Of a stretch of DNA of 64,000 bases, positions 29,122 through 40,614 are shown in pieces; the stretch's first letter is position 1, and each line of letters starts with the position of its first letter. Under the pieces are notes generated by a model. It made no database searches. It was not told the origin of the DNA and saw only the letters and a program-made list of their open reading frames with translations. The DNA comes from Craspedostauros australis. Taxonomy: Eukaryota; Bacillariophyta; Bacillariophyceae; Mastogloiales; Achnanthaceae. The translations under genes were made by a program, and so were the position numbers. The DNA is taken from contig JAMXDE010000062.1 of NCBI GenBank assembly GCA_026770025.1, positions 248,001 to 312,000 on the forward strand. Direction: 5' to 3'.

Positions 29122-31260
29122 GGAGGTGGTTGTAAGGGTCATAATTTCATAATTTGGGCCTCTCGACCAATCATATCGCTTCATTTAGGGCACAAGATAC
29201 CTTTCGGCTCCTCGTTGAAATGGGGGTCAACGTCCACATAACGTCAATCGAAATAATTATGAACTCATTGTCCGCGAATATGAACGCTCCTCGGAGACCG
29301 TTCATAATTTCATAATCTCTCTGAGGGGTCGTGGTAGTCCAAAATTCGTTCTCAACGGCTACATCGGAGCCAAAAACTGTGTACTCACACCAGATTGATC
29401 CGATGTGCTCTACTGCAAATTGATTATTCGTGCCCACCTGTTGCATCACAACTGTCTGTTGCAGTTCAACTCCTTCTTTAGATGCACCTAGTGTAACTCT
29501 GTATTTATTATCTGATGAACTCCAGCGGGTCATATCTTCCCACCATCATCGCCAGCGCCAGGCTGCCTTGATTGCCATCATCCTTGTCATTCTCAAGCAT
29601 CTTGCTGCACAGCAGCGCCTCCTCATGTGTGCTGTGGCACACTGCATCCTCAACACCATGCCAACAAGTGTGCGAAGGGGTCGGTACCTCAGCTCAAGCA
29701 TCTTCCATCATCAAGCATTATCTTTCAGGTCTTTGATTTGAGAGTATAGTGACTCCATGGAGTCCCACGACTTCATCGGGCTTACCAGGCCATCATTCAA
29801 TTGATTGGCATAACTGCTATTGCCTGGTATCGAAGCGTTGCCCGTCGATCCGTGAGACACGGCGCCACCATGACCATCATATATTTGCTGTTGTAAGTTT
29901 GGCTACATCAATGTCACTGCCATTGCAATGAAGCATCTGACTTCCAAGTCAGAATTGAAGAACCATTTCTGGTAGGATCTGCCTTTGTTGGAAGGTTGGA
30001 AGAGATCTTGGAGGACGTAGGGAGCAATGGACATGGCAGAGGCTGAAGTTGAGGCAATGGAAGAGCACTCTCACAAAACAGGGACTATGGATGACAATTG
30101 TAACCTGACATACAAAGTGATGGATCTTAAGAAGAAAGCAAAGGAAGATGTGGAATGCATCAACGATGCCCAGAAGCAAAGAAGGTGCAAGTGGGAAGCT
30201 ACAATGGCCATTTGTATCATCAAAGCATTGACAATGAGACGATTGGCAAGCAAACAATTGCACTGAATGCTGCGATGGTTGGGATAGGTACGTTGAGTGT
30301 TCAACGAATGAAGGAGTGGACACCAGCAGCACAGTCAATAGAGAAAGGAAGACGGGGGAAGCAGGAAAGTGGCAACACAAAGTGAATAGTATGGAGATGA
30401 ACTGCAGATGGCAAGGAGCAACACATACGTACATACATACACATCCATCTGGTAGATGGCAGTTGAAAACTGCACTTGGGCAAGACACATGTATTTGTGA
30501 ATGTGTGAAGCAGCAAGAGATGTGCGAAACTGAAGCTGTGGATGTGTAAGCATACGGCCCCATTCAGCGAGGTCGAGTATCATCCTGCCAATATTGAATT
30601 GGACAACATGACATTTTAGCAAGCTATGTGGCATGTTGTCCACTAGGGTTAGACATATTTAGATAGATCATATGACACAAGTACATGGCTTGTGCTCACT
30701 GTGGATGGAACTAATGCTGTTGTTGTTGGTCGATATCAGACTGCGATGGTATCCAACAGTGTGGGTCATGATGTTGTGACAGCTTTGGTGTTGTGTTGAT
30801 TCCTCACGTTGTGGATGATTGGGCTCTGTTGTGTGCTTCCTCCCTTGTGTGTGTTGTGTCAAGTAGCACAGTGTTGTTTGTGGCATCCCTACACGTTCAC
30901 ATCCACATTCACGGCAACAGCAACACTTGCGAATACTATGCAGCATAATATTATATAATACAATAGAGCACAGTGACTCATCCTATGGTATGAAAAGTAT
31001 ACTATACTCTCCACAATATAGTAGGATGTACATAATGCTTATCTTAACAATCCGCAAATGATGACATGACAACCCTGAACAGGGTGATACGAAGAAAATG
31101 GTCGTGGAGAGAAATGGTGATGTTTGGAAGGAATCAATGGATTGATGGGCACTGATTTAGTCTTGGGGGCAGATTTGTATGCGGGACTGACGTTCGTGAC
31201 TTGAAATCGGGGTGAACGAGGCTGACCAGTTATGAAATTATGACCCTTACAACCACCTCC
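29122..31260. mobile_element. 2.1-kb element with perfect 31-bp inverted ends
   Basis: The first and last 31 bases are exact reverse complements (begins GGAGGTGGTTGTAAGGGTC). ACT flanks both ends (29119-29121 and 31261-31263), fitting a 3-bp target duplication. Internal frames are short, for example 30027-30266 on the plus strand, and none shows a recognisable transposase, so it is probably a non-autonomous or decayed DNA transposon. A 3-bp duplication is found in PIF/Harbinger and some CACTA relatives, but the terminal sequence identifies neither. Confidence 0.8.
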
Positions 31261-33549
31261 ACTACCACAATAGCAACACCCGTCCTGGGGCTTCCGCTAA
31301 ACTGCCGGACATGCTGGTTCGAGTTCATTTTAACGGGCTTACGAACAATACTAGTCGTGAACGAGTTTTTATTAGTCTTGGTTGCAGTGTCCTTCAGACA
31401 TTGTCGTCGCCACTTGCGACTCGTATCAGTGCGATGTCAAAAAATGCCCTATTTAGGGCACATATTCAAAACTTGCCTTAAATAGAGCATCTTTTCAAAA
31501 CGTGCCATAAATAGGGCATCTCTGTTCGATGTAGGCTAGAGACAATTCAATCACGGACTGATAAAACCAGAATGTCCTTTTCCGACTTTCCAACCACAAC
31601 GAAGGAATTCGCATTCACGACTTCGAATGTCCGTCAACCAGATGGTGATGCTGTTCGTTAGTCCGATAGTCCGTTTTACCGGAAGTTCCTGGCACACTTC
31701 CTTCCACAAACACTGTCCAGATGATGAGCGCGATTGCCGGTGCTTCAATTCCCCCATCTGAACAAGTTCGGGTGGAGGATGCACGCCTTGTGCGGAAACG
31801 TGAAGCTTACGGATGGCAGAGCTGAGCCCAGATCACGCATCATGCTGAAGATGTGTGCGATGTCTCCACGTTGATGCCAATGCTGCACATCTTGTATCCA
31901 ATGATGCCTTTGGCCAAGTCGTCAGGCTGGAGCATTGCTCAAGACACACACACACCCTGAGGTGAATTGGTCCTGAGATGTGAAAAACAATGGCTTGGCA
32001 CCAATGTATCATATGGTACCAATACATTGTGCCTGAAACGTATCGCTTTGAACACTGGAGTATTCACAAATCCAACCAATTGCTTGGACCGAAGCAAGCC
32101 TTGCACACTCCAACAGGAGCAATCCAAGATGGTGCAAGAGTAGAGCCAGGTGAGCATAGTTTCACTATCAGCACATACATGATCACATCAGTGGCAATCT
32201 TCAATTGGTGTCACATGACATCCCCTTGGTCGCTCTCCTGCTTTCATGCCATCTCTTGTTCTATCTTTTTGCTCAGCTCGATCCCAATCGCTCACCAAAT
32301 CCAGATCAAGAGCCACCCACACGTGTCGAGTCAGATGTCATCGCAACATTCACAAGCTTCATCAAGTGATCATTCAGAGTATTGCTAGATGCAGAAATGA
32401 GGACACAAGTGTTGGAAATCTTCCAGGGCATTGCAAATGTGCGCTTCAGTTGCATCAAGCTTGACCAAAGCACAATTGGCAAGGTGTATGGATCTTTCTT
32501 CGCTTGTCGGCTCACCAGCTGCCCCATGGCTGGTTCGAACAATCGGGTGAATGCTTGCATACCGCAAGGACCCAACAATGTGATGACAATGAAAGTGTCA
32601 ATACTGACTGCAACTGAGGTTCAATGCTGTTGATATTCCAAGCTCCTCACCCACTCACAGCCACATCCATCCTGTCTCACTATCCACAACCAAACCAAAT
32701 CAAATCATGAAGTGTGAGCTATCCATTGTATGTGTTGGAAATCCGGGGTTAGTGTTAGTAAGAACTAATTCGTTGTTAGATCGTACTATTCAGAACTGTG
32801 AGCTCATTCTCTTCAGCTCCTTTGCCTTTCGTTTCTCATGTAGCATCTCTTGCAGCAGCATCTCGTTAGACTGTTGCATTCATGCATCTCATCATCGTGG
32901 ATCATCGCTTGCATGCATGAGGCCTCATCCGCAGGCATCCTTGTCATGCATATCGTCGTGCATATCCGAAGGCATTCCTGCCATGCGATTCGTCGTGCAT
33001 ATCCTTATTCTACATTCCCTGCGGTACGATTCCACAGTCTTGCGTTTCGCTCTTGATCTCCTGACACCAAACTTTACGATTGGTGTCATGATTGATGTCA
33101 TGCTTGATGCCCTTTCTGAGTTGTTCTAGTCCCTGGGTGACACGTGCCGTGATCTCCAGATGGGGTGATCATCAATGTGTCGGTCATCATCTTCCTTCAC
33201 ATGGTTTAGATGTCGTGGCCTTTTCTTGGTTCATAGAGGACAGGCTTGTTTGCTTGGTAAGACTGGGGTCATTCCCGTGTGATTCGTGTCGTGGGTGGAA
33301 TGGACAATATTCAATGGTGTGACGAATAATATCCAAAGGTGTGACAAATAATGTTGGGAGTTGCGGCAATCATGGGTATCTTTCCGACAGAGTCGTACCC
33401 TCGATTCCTGACATGTATGATGGAGTACATCACCTGCACCACCTTCTATACCACATGCACACTTGCCATTGTCTTTTCACTGCATGTGTGTGGAAGTGTT
33501 GAGCCAATGAGTGACTTGGAATGTGTGACACAGCAGTAGAGTGATCACC
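31261..33549. other. gene-poor stretch
   Basis: No supported gene. Three diverged near-palindromes around TGCCCTATTTAGGGCA lie at about 31440-31521. A frame at 32382-32633 (plus) has protein-like composition but no recognised family. A short tandem of a GGTGTGACAAATAAT-like word is at about 33318-33352. Confidence 0.45.
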
Positions 33550-33720
33550 ATTTCCACTTTGTACCGTCACCATCACTCCAACAAATCGACTTGCCCAGTA
33601 CCCTTGTCTTCATCCATAACCTTGCACAACTCCATCATGGGCATTGCACTGCACTCATCATCAAATCTGTGGTTCATTGTTCCACTATGACAGAGGGCAT
33701 GGATGTCTCCCATCTGTTGG
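33550..33720 (-). pseudogene. decayed fragment of an ankyrin-BTB gene
   Basis: This stretch aligns with 26690-26860, the C-terminal coding part of the ankyrin-BTB gene, at roughly 80% over its best 70 bp (catccataaccttgcacaac against catccacgaccttgtacaaa). Read on the minus strand it gives MGDIHALCHSGT and SAMPMMELCKVMDEDKGT, compared with MGGIHAICSGGA and SAMSMMDLYKVVDENEGT in the gene. The rest of the gene is missing on both sides, so it is a fragment of a paralogue. Confidence 0.7.
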
Positions 33721-36481
33721 CAAGTTCTGCTCACGGAAGCCTACGACCGTGGAAGATGGTGTTGGTTGATAGTCGTTCGTTTGCTATTTCATTACGTTGG
33801 CACTCCGATCCTCTCGGTGTCCGTTCGTTCTCTTGCCCGATGCTCTCGGCGCTTCAATCTGTTTTGTAGATTCGGTCTCCGACTATGAGTTGGTGTGCGA
33901 GATGCTCTCTCACTGCTCTTCATATTCTCTCTCTCTCTCTGTCTCAGCATCGTGTACTTCGTGCTACACCATGCTCCGTGTTCGATGCGTACTCCGCATT
34001 CAACACTCCGTTCATTCAGTACTGGTTCCTACTCCATGAGTACTTACCATTTGAAGTTCATCTCCCGTATCCATGATCTTGATGCCCTTCGATCATCGGA
34101 TCCTCGCCTCCTGCTCTGACTTGGAGACAGATGTCAACGTGGTGACATGATGACATCCTGTCGACGTCAGTAGGCATCCTTCTGCTCTCCAGATGTCACG
34201 TTCCATTGGTGATGCAGCAGTCTGTCAGATGATATCGTCATCTGAGGTTTAGTTGGGAAGTACCTTGAGATTCTCTCGGTACCATTGATGGATGGACGGA
34301 CGATATTTCCAATTCTCTCAGAAATCGTCGATTGCAGATTTCCTCCAGAAATTCTGCTCATTTTCGTGTGTTCCATTTCCCCTGTAATTCTGACGAATCA
34401 CAGCATACTATTGACACGAGTGTAGTTATACCGTCCAAGTGCGTATGAGAGAATAGCGGGTGAACGATGCACATATACACGTACATCTCGACATATATTC
34501 ACATGTACATCTCGACAGCTGTGTGGTTTGCACAGATCCTCACGAACAATGTACATGTGCCCTCTGGACATCACTGGGGGCACCATGACCATTGCCACCT
34601 CTCCTGGTGCGAGAGGTCCATCACGTTTGATGGTAGCGCCCTCAACATTCAGCTTCATCAGCGACTGGACATGGCACACACCAAGGTCATGAACCCTGCC
34701 ACGTGAGTCCGTGTGGGATGTCACCTTCACATAGTCACCAGCGAGCATCATGCTTGCGAGCTGAAGAGTACAGTGATTGCAGGATGATGTGTACTGTGTT
34801 GATGGAGGCTGCAGTTAAGTTGAAAGGCGCGTCGCAACACACACCAGAAACACGAGGACAGCAACGCAGCGCACTGCATCATCAGCCATCGAAGCACAGC
34901 ACAGCGCAGTGCATCACAGGGGTCATGGGCAACATTGGAGGAGAGTCACAAGGTGCATTGTATTATCCACTCTCTCCCATGTGGGAGGGTCACAGTCATT
35001 CTACATTGTTGTACAAGCTATAACTGCAAGCAGCAGAGAATCAAGAGCAGCTGGTTCGAGATGCGCAGTGTTTCCGTTGTCCACTTTGTGAGGAGAGTTT
35101 TGGTGTTGTGGAATGGAGTCGCAATTCGGGACTCGCAAAGTGTTCCCATTGATGGGCGCATTCGGTAAAATTGTGGTTAATCCCCCTGCCCCCCAACAGC
35201 AAAAACTGAATGAGAACACCAAACACAACACAACAACACGACAATGGAGAAACACAACAAAACTCCTCAAGCGCTGTCGAACGGCATCATCGGCACTGCG
35301 GCAACCAGCGGCCCAGTGCAAGATCTGAGCGCATTGGCGGAACCGCCATGGAAAAATTGGTGGATGAGCAAGAGGGGTCTGTCAGAGTGGTTTGATTTGG
35401 GACCGTGGCAGGCCCACGCGCAAACAACACGATTCGGAGGAGAATCCGCTGGTTGGATATGGTCTCCGCCTGGAATGCACAGGCCATCCCAACGACTAGT
35501 GATGGGCAAGACGCATCCAGGAGGATGGTATGAAGGTGCCCACGAAGTTTGAGGGTCGGGGGTGGCCTGGAAGGTTCCCTCCGCAAGAAACAAGTGGAGG
35601 GCAAGAGTGTTTTGGTGTGTGGCAGCGGACACATCACGTGACTTCGCTGGTGATGGGTGCCATTGACAAGTCACCCAGATCGCCAAGGTACCCATTTCAG
35701 ATGTGTTCGTAATCAAATGAGGAACAAGGATATGGAAGAAATTCCGAGTTGGATTGTCTGGAAGAGGCTGCAAGGTGGGATGCGCACAAAATGGTTTGTT
35801 TGGGGTGTCGCAAAAACTCCATGGTGGCATCATCACATGGAGATGTAACTTTGGAGGTATGTACTCCCAACCCATTCTGAACACATCAGTGTGTCGCCAG
35901 AGAATGTGGGAACGCATGAGGGGCATGTGGAGGAGCTGCAAGGATCGTATCAACAAGATACGGATCCAAATATGAATGGCATCCGCGTCGAAATCGGGTG
36001 TTCAAAATTTCTGCGTTTCAGTGCAGGGAGGCTTTGGGGTGTGCAATGAACATCCAACACGGAGAGCTTCATGGAGTGGATATATGGGGGGTATATGGAG
36101 CCAATGTGGTGCGCAGATTACGAGAATGCCAGGATGATGATGATGATCATGGGTGCTGAAGATAGGGCAGCATGGTGCTGTTGAGAACTGTTTGTGGCAT
36201 TCACCACCTGACAGACAGCAAGCCAAAACGACATTAAAAATAAAGTTCATACAATTGTAACTTCGATATTCAGAATAAGCGATAGCCAAGCGTCCGGATA
36301 CACTGTTTAGTTGTAATTGTAAGCGATGTGTTGTTGAGATATAACATCATAAGCAGTTGTTTGGATGGTTTTGGGTGTGCTCTATTTTAGTCTACTTTAA
36401 CACGACTCATCACCCACAAAACTCAACAACACTCCACAACTAGCGTTATCGTTGGTGCATCAACTACGATCTGCAGCTCGT
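33721..36481. other. gene-poor stretch before copy B
   Basis: No gene is firmly supported. Two frames are more protein-like than the rest: 34398-34751 (minus, 117 codons, MLAGDYVKVTSHTDSRGRV) and 35244-35552 (plus, 102 codons, Trp/Gly-rich, with more Trp-rich sequence in other frames up to about 35975). Both could be remnants of mobile or host genes. CT microsatellite at about 33921-33945. Confidence 0.4.
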
Positions 36482-36670
36482 ATGCCATTCGGAGCTTCCA
36501 TTCATCACAACAATACCTTACATTACCTTACATCACATTGCACTACATCGCATTGCACAGCATTGAATAGAGCACTATTCTACATAGCACTGCATATAAT
36601 AGCATCACATAGCATCACACACACAAACATACTCAGGCATACTACTGCGACTGATCACAACAGGACAGGC

Positions 36671-37426
36671 ATGACGACAATGATAGAACCCCTCTCAGCG
36701 TTGACAATGTTGGACACTCCCGCTGCACCACCGCAAATGACTGGAATGGACAACAGCTGCAACGACAGCACTCATGATGCTGCGCCGCGCACATCGCTGC
36801 ACAAGAGCGATCGCAGGCACCAGCGCGGCTTCGTCTTCGAGATGGACGGTGCTTACGATTGCAAGCACTCCGCATCGCTGTCGTCCATCGAGACGCTGCC
36901 GACGATGCGGTGCTCCCTGTCCTCGGAGTCCAGCGACGCCGACTACTACTGTCCATTCGAGGACCCCAAGCAAGTGCGCTTCGCACCGATGGTCGAGATC
37001 CGCGAGATGCCGACCACGTTGGGCGTCGGACCCGTGGCGATCGGACCACCGCTGACGATGCAGTGGGAACCGAGCCGAGAGTACACTGCTGTTCTCAACG
37101 ACTCTTCGCAATCGCCGCCGCGCCGCCGATCCTCGGTGCTGTGTTCCATGACGACGTCGCTGCTCAACAATAGACGCAACACGCTGCAACCATTGACACC
37201 GCAGCAACGGCATGTGCGGTTGCGCCAGAACGGCATCACCGTGCAGGAGATTCAGAGTGCCATCGCCGTGTCGCAGCTCATTCTGCAGCAGCGCATGAAG
37301 ACGCAGATGAAAGTGATACAGCGGCAGCAGAAGCGCAGTCAGAAGAGCAGGCAGCAGCGGCGGCAGAGCCATCCGGCCGTTGTCGATGCGATGACGCGTA
37401 AGGATATCTTTCTGGAGTGTGTGTAG
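36671..37426 (+). CDS. VRFS/REM-signature paralogue 2, second copy (251 aa)
   Basis: Intact copy of the gene at 6133-6882, with the same ATG context (caggcatgacgacaatg). The signature at residues 100-134 is unchanged. Differences from copy A are about seven substitutions (for example RSLPRR to QSPPRR) and a two-residue Gln insertion in the basic tail (SRQQRRQ). The unchanged signature, with substitutions concentrated in the linkers and tail, suggests that the signature is the constrained part. Function unknown. Confidence 0.8.
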   Translation: MTTMIEPLSALTMLDTPAAPPQMTGMDNSCNDSTHDAAPRTSLHKSDRRHQRGFVFEMDGAYDCKHSASLSSIETLPTMRCSLSSESSDADYYCPFEDPKQVRFAPMVEIREMPTTLGVGPVAIGPPLTMQWEPSREYTAVLNDSSQSPPRRRSSVLCSMTTSLLNNRRNTLQPLTPQQRHVRLRQNGITVQEIQSAIAVSQLILQQRMKTQMKVIQRQQKRSQKSRQQRRQSHPAVVDAMTRKDIFLECV

Positions 37427-38134
37427 AGGGGGAGATGGAACAGGGAATGAAACAGGGAGTGCAACGGAGAGAGAAGGCGCAGCACATTTTTGAAGAGTAA
37501 CCTCAATAGTTCTACAGTTCTCCATTGAGCAACTACACTACCAGACGACTGTGTTCGTAACATGACTTGATTAGGACTCTCATGTGCACTGCTGCAGCGT
37601 ACGAATGTTGATGTGGTAGGAACATATCTAGCATGTTATTACGATAGGGCCCATCCATTGACAGTATCTTTCATGGTGGAGATCAAAAGGAAAAGCAGAG
37701 TGCGGTTTGAGGATGGCGAGATGGCGAAGGAACCACATCGCAGATACCGACACTGAATGTAACCCTATGTTAATGGTGGAAACAAGCAACCCATGTTCAC
37801 AACTGCCAAGAATGATCGCATGCTGGCGATGGCGTTACTCGCAACAGTACATGCCATTCAATGAGGTAGATAATTACCTCCCGATTGATCCTGATTCGGC
37901 CCTCTTTTGTGCCCTTCGTGATACAATGCACCGACACAACTCTCACATGTGTATGAGTGAGGCTAATCCAATAGACACATAGCTTGTCTTGCGTTGGGTG
38001 GTAGGGTTACTAGCACCTTCAAGCTTGCCTTGAATCATCCGGCTCGTTCCCTCCAGGCCAATTTCGTTTCAAGTCTCTGCCTCGGCTGTTTGCGTTGGTG
38101 TTGACTGATTCGATCTTGGTTGGAGGGAGAGCGC

Positions 38135-38819
38135 TGTCGAAATACCCCGTAGTCCCAAAAGTAACGTGCTCCTGTAACGCTCAGGAGTGATCGATCATGC
38201 GCTTGCCACGTTAACGGTAGGGGGGTATTTGTTGTTTCTGTACTCTATTTTGGTTCAGTCCCGTACAATCGGGAATTACTGATGTCACACATTTCGACAC
38301 CCTCCCTAATTCGCGATTTGTACCCGATGATTGGTTGGTTGGTTGTTGTGCTTGTCCGTCTCTGTGTGTCTTCTTCTGGGGTCGTTGGGCCTTCAGCTTC
38401 TCTCTTGCACTCTGCTTGAAACCGTTGTCACGTTCCTTTTTCGTATACCGCTGATGCAAGCGGTCGCCCTCCCAGGTCTCGATGTTCCACCTGCGGGTTG
38501 CTCTGCACTTTTTCTTTCGTTGTATCGTTGTTCATCTTTTTACTTCGGAAAATCAGGTGTCGGTGGTATCGAACCCATGAAGTTGGTCCGGTCTGATTCT
38601 TCCTCAGTCAACTATTTCGCTCTCCTGGGCGTAAGCCACAGGTTCACGTTACCATGTCGAAATACCCCGTAGTCCCAAAAGTAACGTGCTCCTGTAACGC
38701 TCAGGAGTGATCGATCATGCGCTTGCCACGTTAACGGTAGGGGGGTATTTGTTGTTTCTGTACTCTATTTTGGTTCAGTCCCGTACAATCGGGAATTACT
38801 GATGTCACACATTTCGACA
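38135..38819. mobile_element. miniature LTR element (TRIM-like)
   Basis: Two 165-bp direct repeats (38135-38299 and 38655-38819), identical along their length, begin TGTCGAAATACC and end CATTTCGACA. They enclose 355 bp without coding capacity. GAGCGC flanks both sides (38129-38134 and 38820-38825), a 6-bp target duplication. A TGGTAACGTGAACC next to one repeat, read on the minus strand, resembles a tRNA primer site. Identical repeats imply a young insertion. It sits inside the DIRS-like interval. Confidence 0.85.
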
Positions 38820-39090
38820 GAGCGCTGGAATCCCCCCTGGGACACCCGGCAAAAAGCAACGAAAACGAAAATCGACTAGTACGACTAATTCGGCACCCAA
38901 GAACGATTTTGTCACCCAGACACGAGAAAGTCACGCTCGACATTCCACGATTGGCGAAGAACGAATCTCCTTTCGAAGAACTTAGTTAGAAACCCTGTTG
39001 GACCTATTTCGGAGAAACAAAAGGAGGCATTGATGCCGCTGGCCTAATTGATCGAGTCCCGTCAATACCGATGACAAACAGTTTCTAATT

Positions 39091-39243
39091 CTAAATAAAT
39101 CGAATGACGGATATTTAAATCGAGTGACGGATAAATAAATCGAATGACGGATATTTAAATCGAGTGACGGATAAATAAATCGAATGACGGATATTTAAAT
39201 CGAATGACGGATAAATAAATCGAATGACGGATAAATAAATCGC
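39091..39243. repeat. 20-bp iteron array 1 of element copy 2
   Basis: About eight tandem units of CGAATGACGGATAAATAAAT, alternating with an ATATTTAAAT variant, so a 40-bp higher-order pattern is visible. Confidence 0.85.
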
Positions 39244-40051
39244 ACAAGTTTGTCACTCGTGACCCAAGAAGACAAGGCCGGCAAGTGATCGAACTAATCA
39301 AGTGCACTTGGTCACACAAGCAAACCACGAAATGGTGGCTCTCCTCGACTTTGCCCCTCTCTGGACGGATCACAACAGAGACGAGTGTGGAGTTGGAGTG
39401 TTATTGTCTAGTATACGTTTGATTTTGGATACGATTGTATAAATGTGAAGCGGACTGTGCAATGAGTTCGTGGTCAACCTCGAAGAGTTCTGATCTGTTG
39501 TCCATTTGGTACTGTATTGGAAGAAGAGGAGCGGGAGAGAGCCATTGGAATGGTATGGCTGCCGCTCGTGCCAGCGGCTTTGCTTTGTTGGAAGGAGGAA
39601 GCGTGGGGCGGGGGGGATCTCATGGCGATTGTTTGTGGCGAACAGCAGGATTTGTGAGCAATGCACAGAGAAATACAATGTGACTACCCTTCGAACACAG
39701 AGACACCTTCACTGATACCACAAAACCAAGTGCAGAACAGACGAAATGAGCATGACATCACAGTGGTCTAAAGCGATGTAGGATGCAACACATGCGTGCA
39801 TCGGTGTGTATTGCATTTGTATCGCGTTCGCTACACTACGTTGATACTTGATGTTGTGGAGTGGTTTTGCCTGGCTTGGCCATCCGAAACGAGCGCGGGG
39901 GCATCATGTGTTGCTCTCATCAAGCCCCGTCTTTGTATTCGTGGTCTGTTGGTCTGTTTTCGTGTCATCAGTGGCGATGTGACGAAAACCTCGTTTAGTC
40001 GAACTAGTCCGGCAGTGTCAATGGTGTCCCGTGAAGACAATGGATTGATAA

Positions 40052-40224
40052 CTAAATAAATCGAGTGACGGATAAATAAATCGAATGACGGATATTAAAA
40101 TCGAATGACGGATAAATAAATCGAATAACGGATATTAAAATCGAATGACGGATAAATAAATCAAATGACGGATATTTAAATCGAATGACGGATAAATAAA
40201 TCGAATGACGGCTATTAAAATCGA
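40052..40224. repeat. 20-bp iteron array 2 of element copy 2
   Basis: About eight to nine units of the same 20-bp repeat, here alternating TAAATAAAT and TATTAAAAT forms. Confidence 0.85.
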
Positions 40225-40614
40225 GGGTTCGGTTTTCGCACGACTGGTCGGGATTAAATCAAGGCACAGTATTGCAGAGTCATTTTCGGAGTTTCTCCAT
40301 GGTTTTCCCATAAATAAAACTGGAAGCTATGACCTTCAAAGAGTTCCTGAGAACGAAAATTTGATTCGAGAACATTCCTCGTGCGGGGTTTTTTGTCATC
40401 GCAAAAACCACGAGTTTTGATTGGCTGGGTCAGTAGGCTCCAAAATAGACTAATTCGACCCATTTTGCCGGGTGTCCCTGGCAAAGGGAGAGTATCTCCC
40501 TTTCGGTACCCCCTGTTTCTGTCGTAGGCGGCCGAAAAAGAGGGTCCCCCCCCCAAAAGAGAAAGAAGTGGAAGAAAAAGAGGAACAACAAACGAAAAAG
40601 TGAGCGGCGGGCGA

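Larger units (their letters stand above)
38839..40478. mobile_element. iteron inverted-repeat element, copy 2 (1640 bp)
   Basis: Reverse-orientation copy of 23662-25200, with GGGACACCCGGCAAAA ends. It is about 100 bp longer, mainly because the iteron arrays have more units. It lies within the DIRS-like interval, 19 bp from the miniature LTR element. Confidence 0.75.

Noticed and set aside
29949-30563. 204-codon minus-strand frame in the 31-bp-ended element
   Set aside because: Cys/His/Phe-rich text without motifs, complementary to shorter Lys/Glu-rich plus-strand frames; not a credible transposase.
38555-38600. Possible minus-strand tRNA gene (tggtatcgaacccatga)
   Set aside because: The T-arm-like word is present, but no cloverleaf with anticodon and D arms could be drawn; it lies in the core of the miniature LTR element and is better explained as chance or a primer-site-like sequence.
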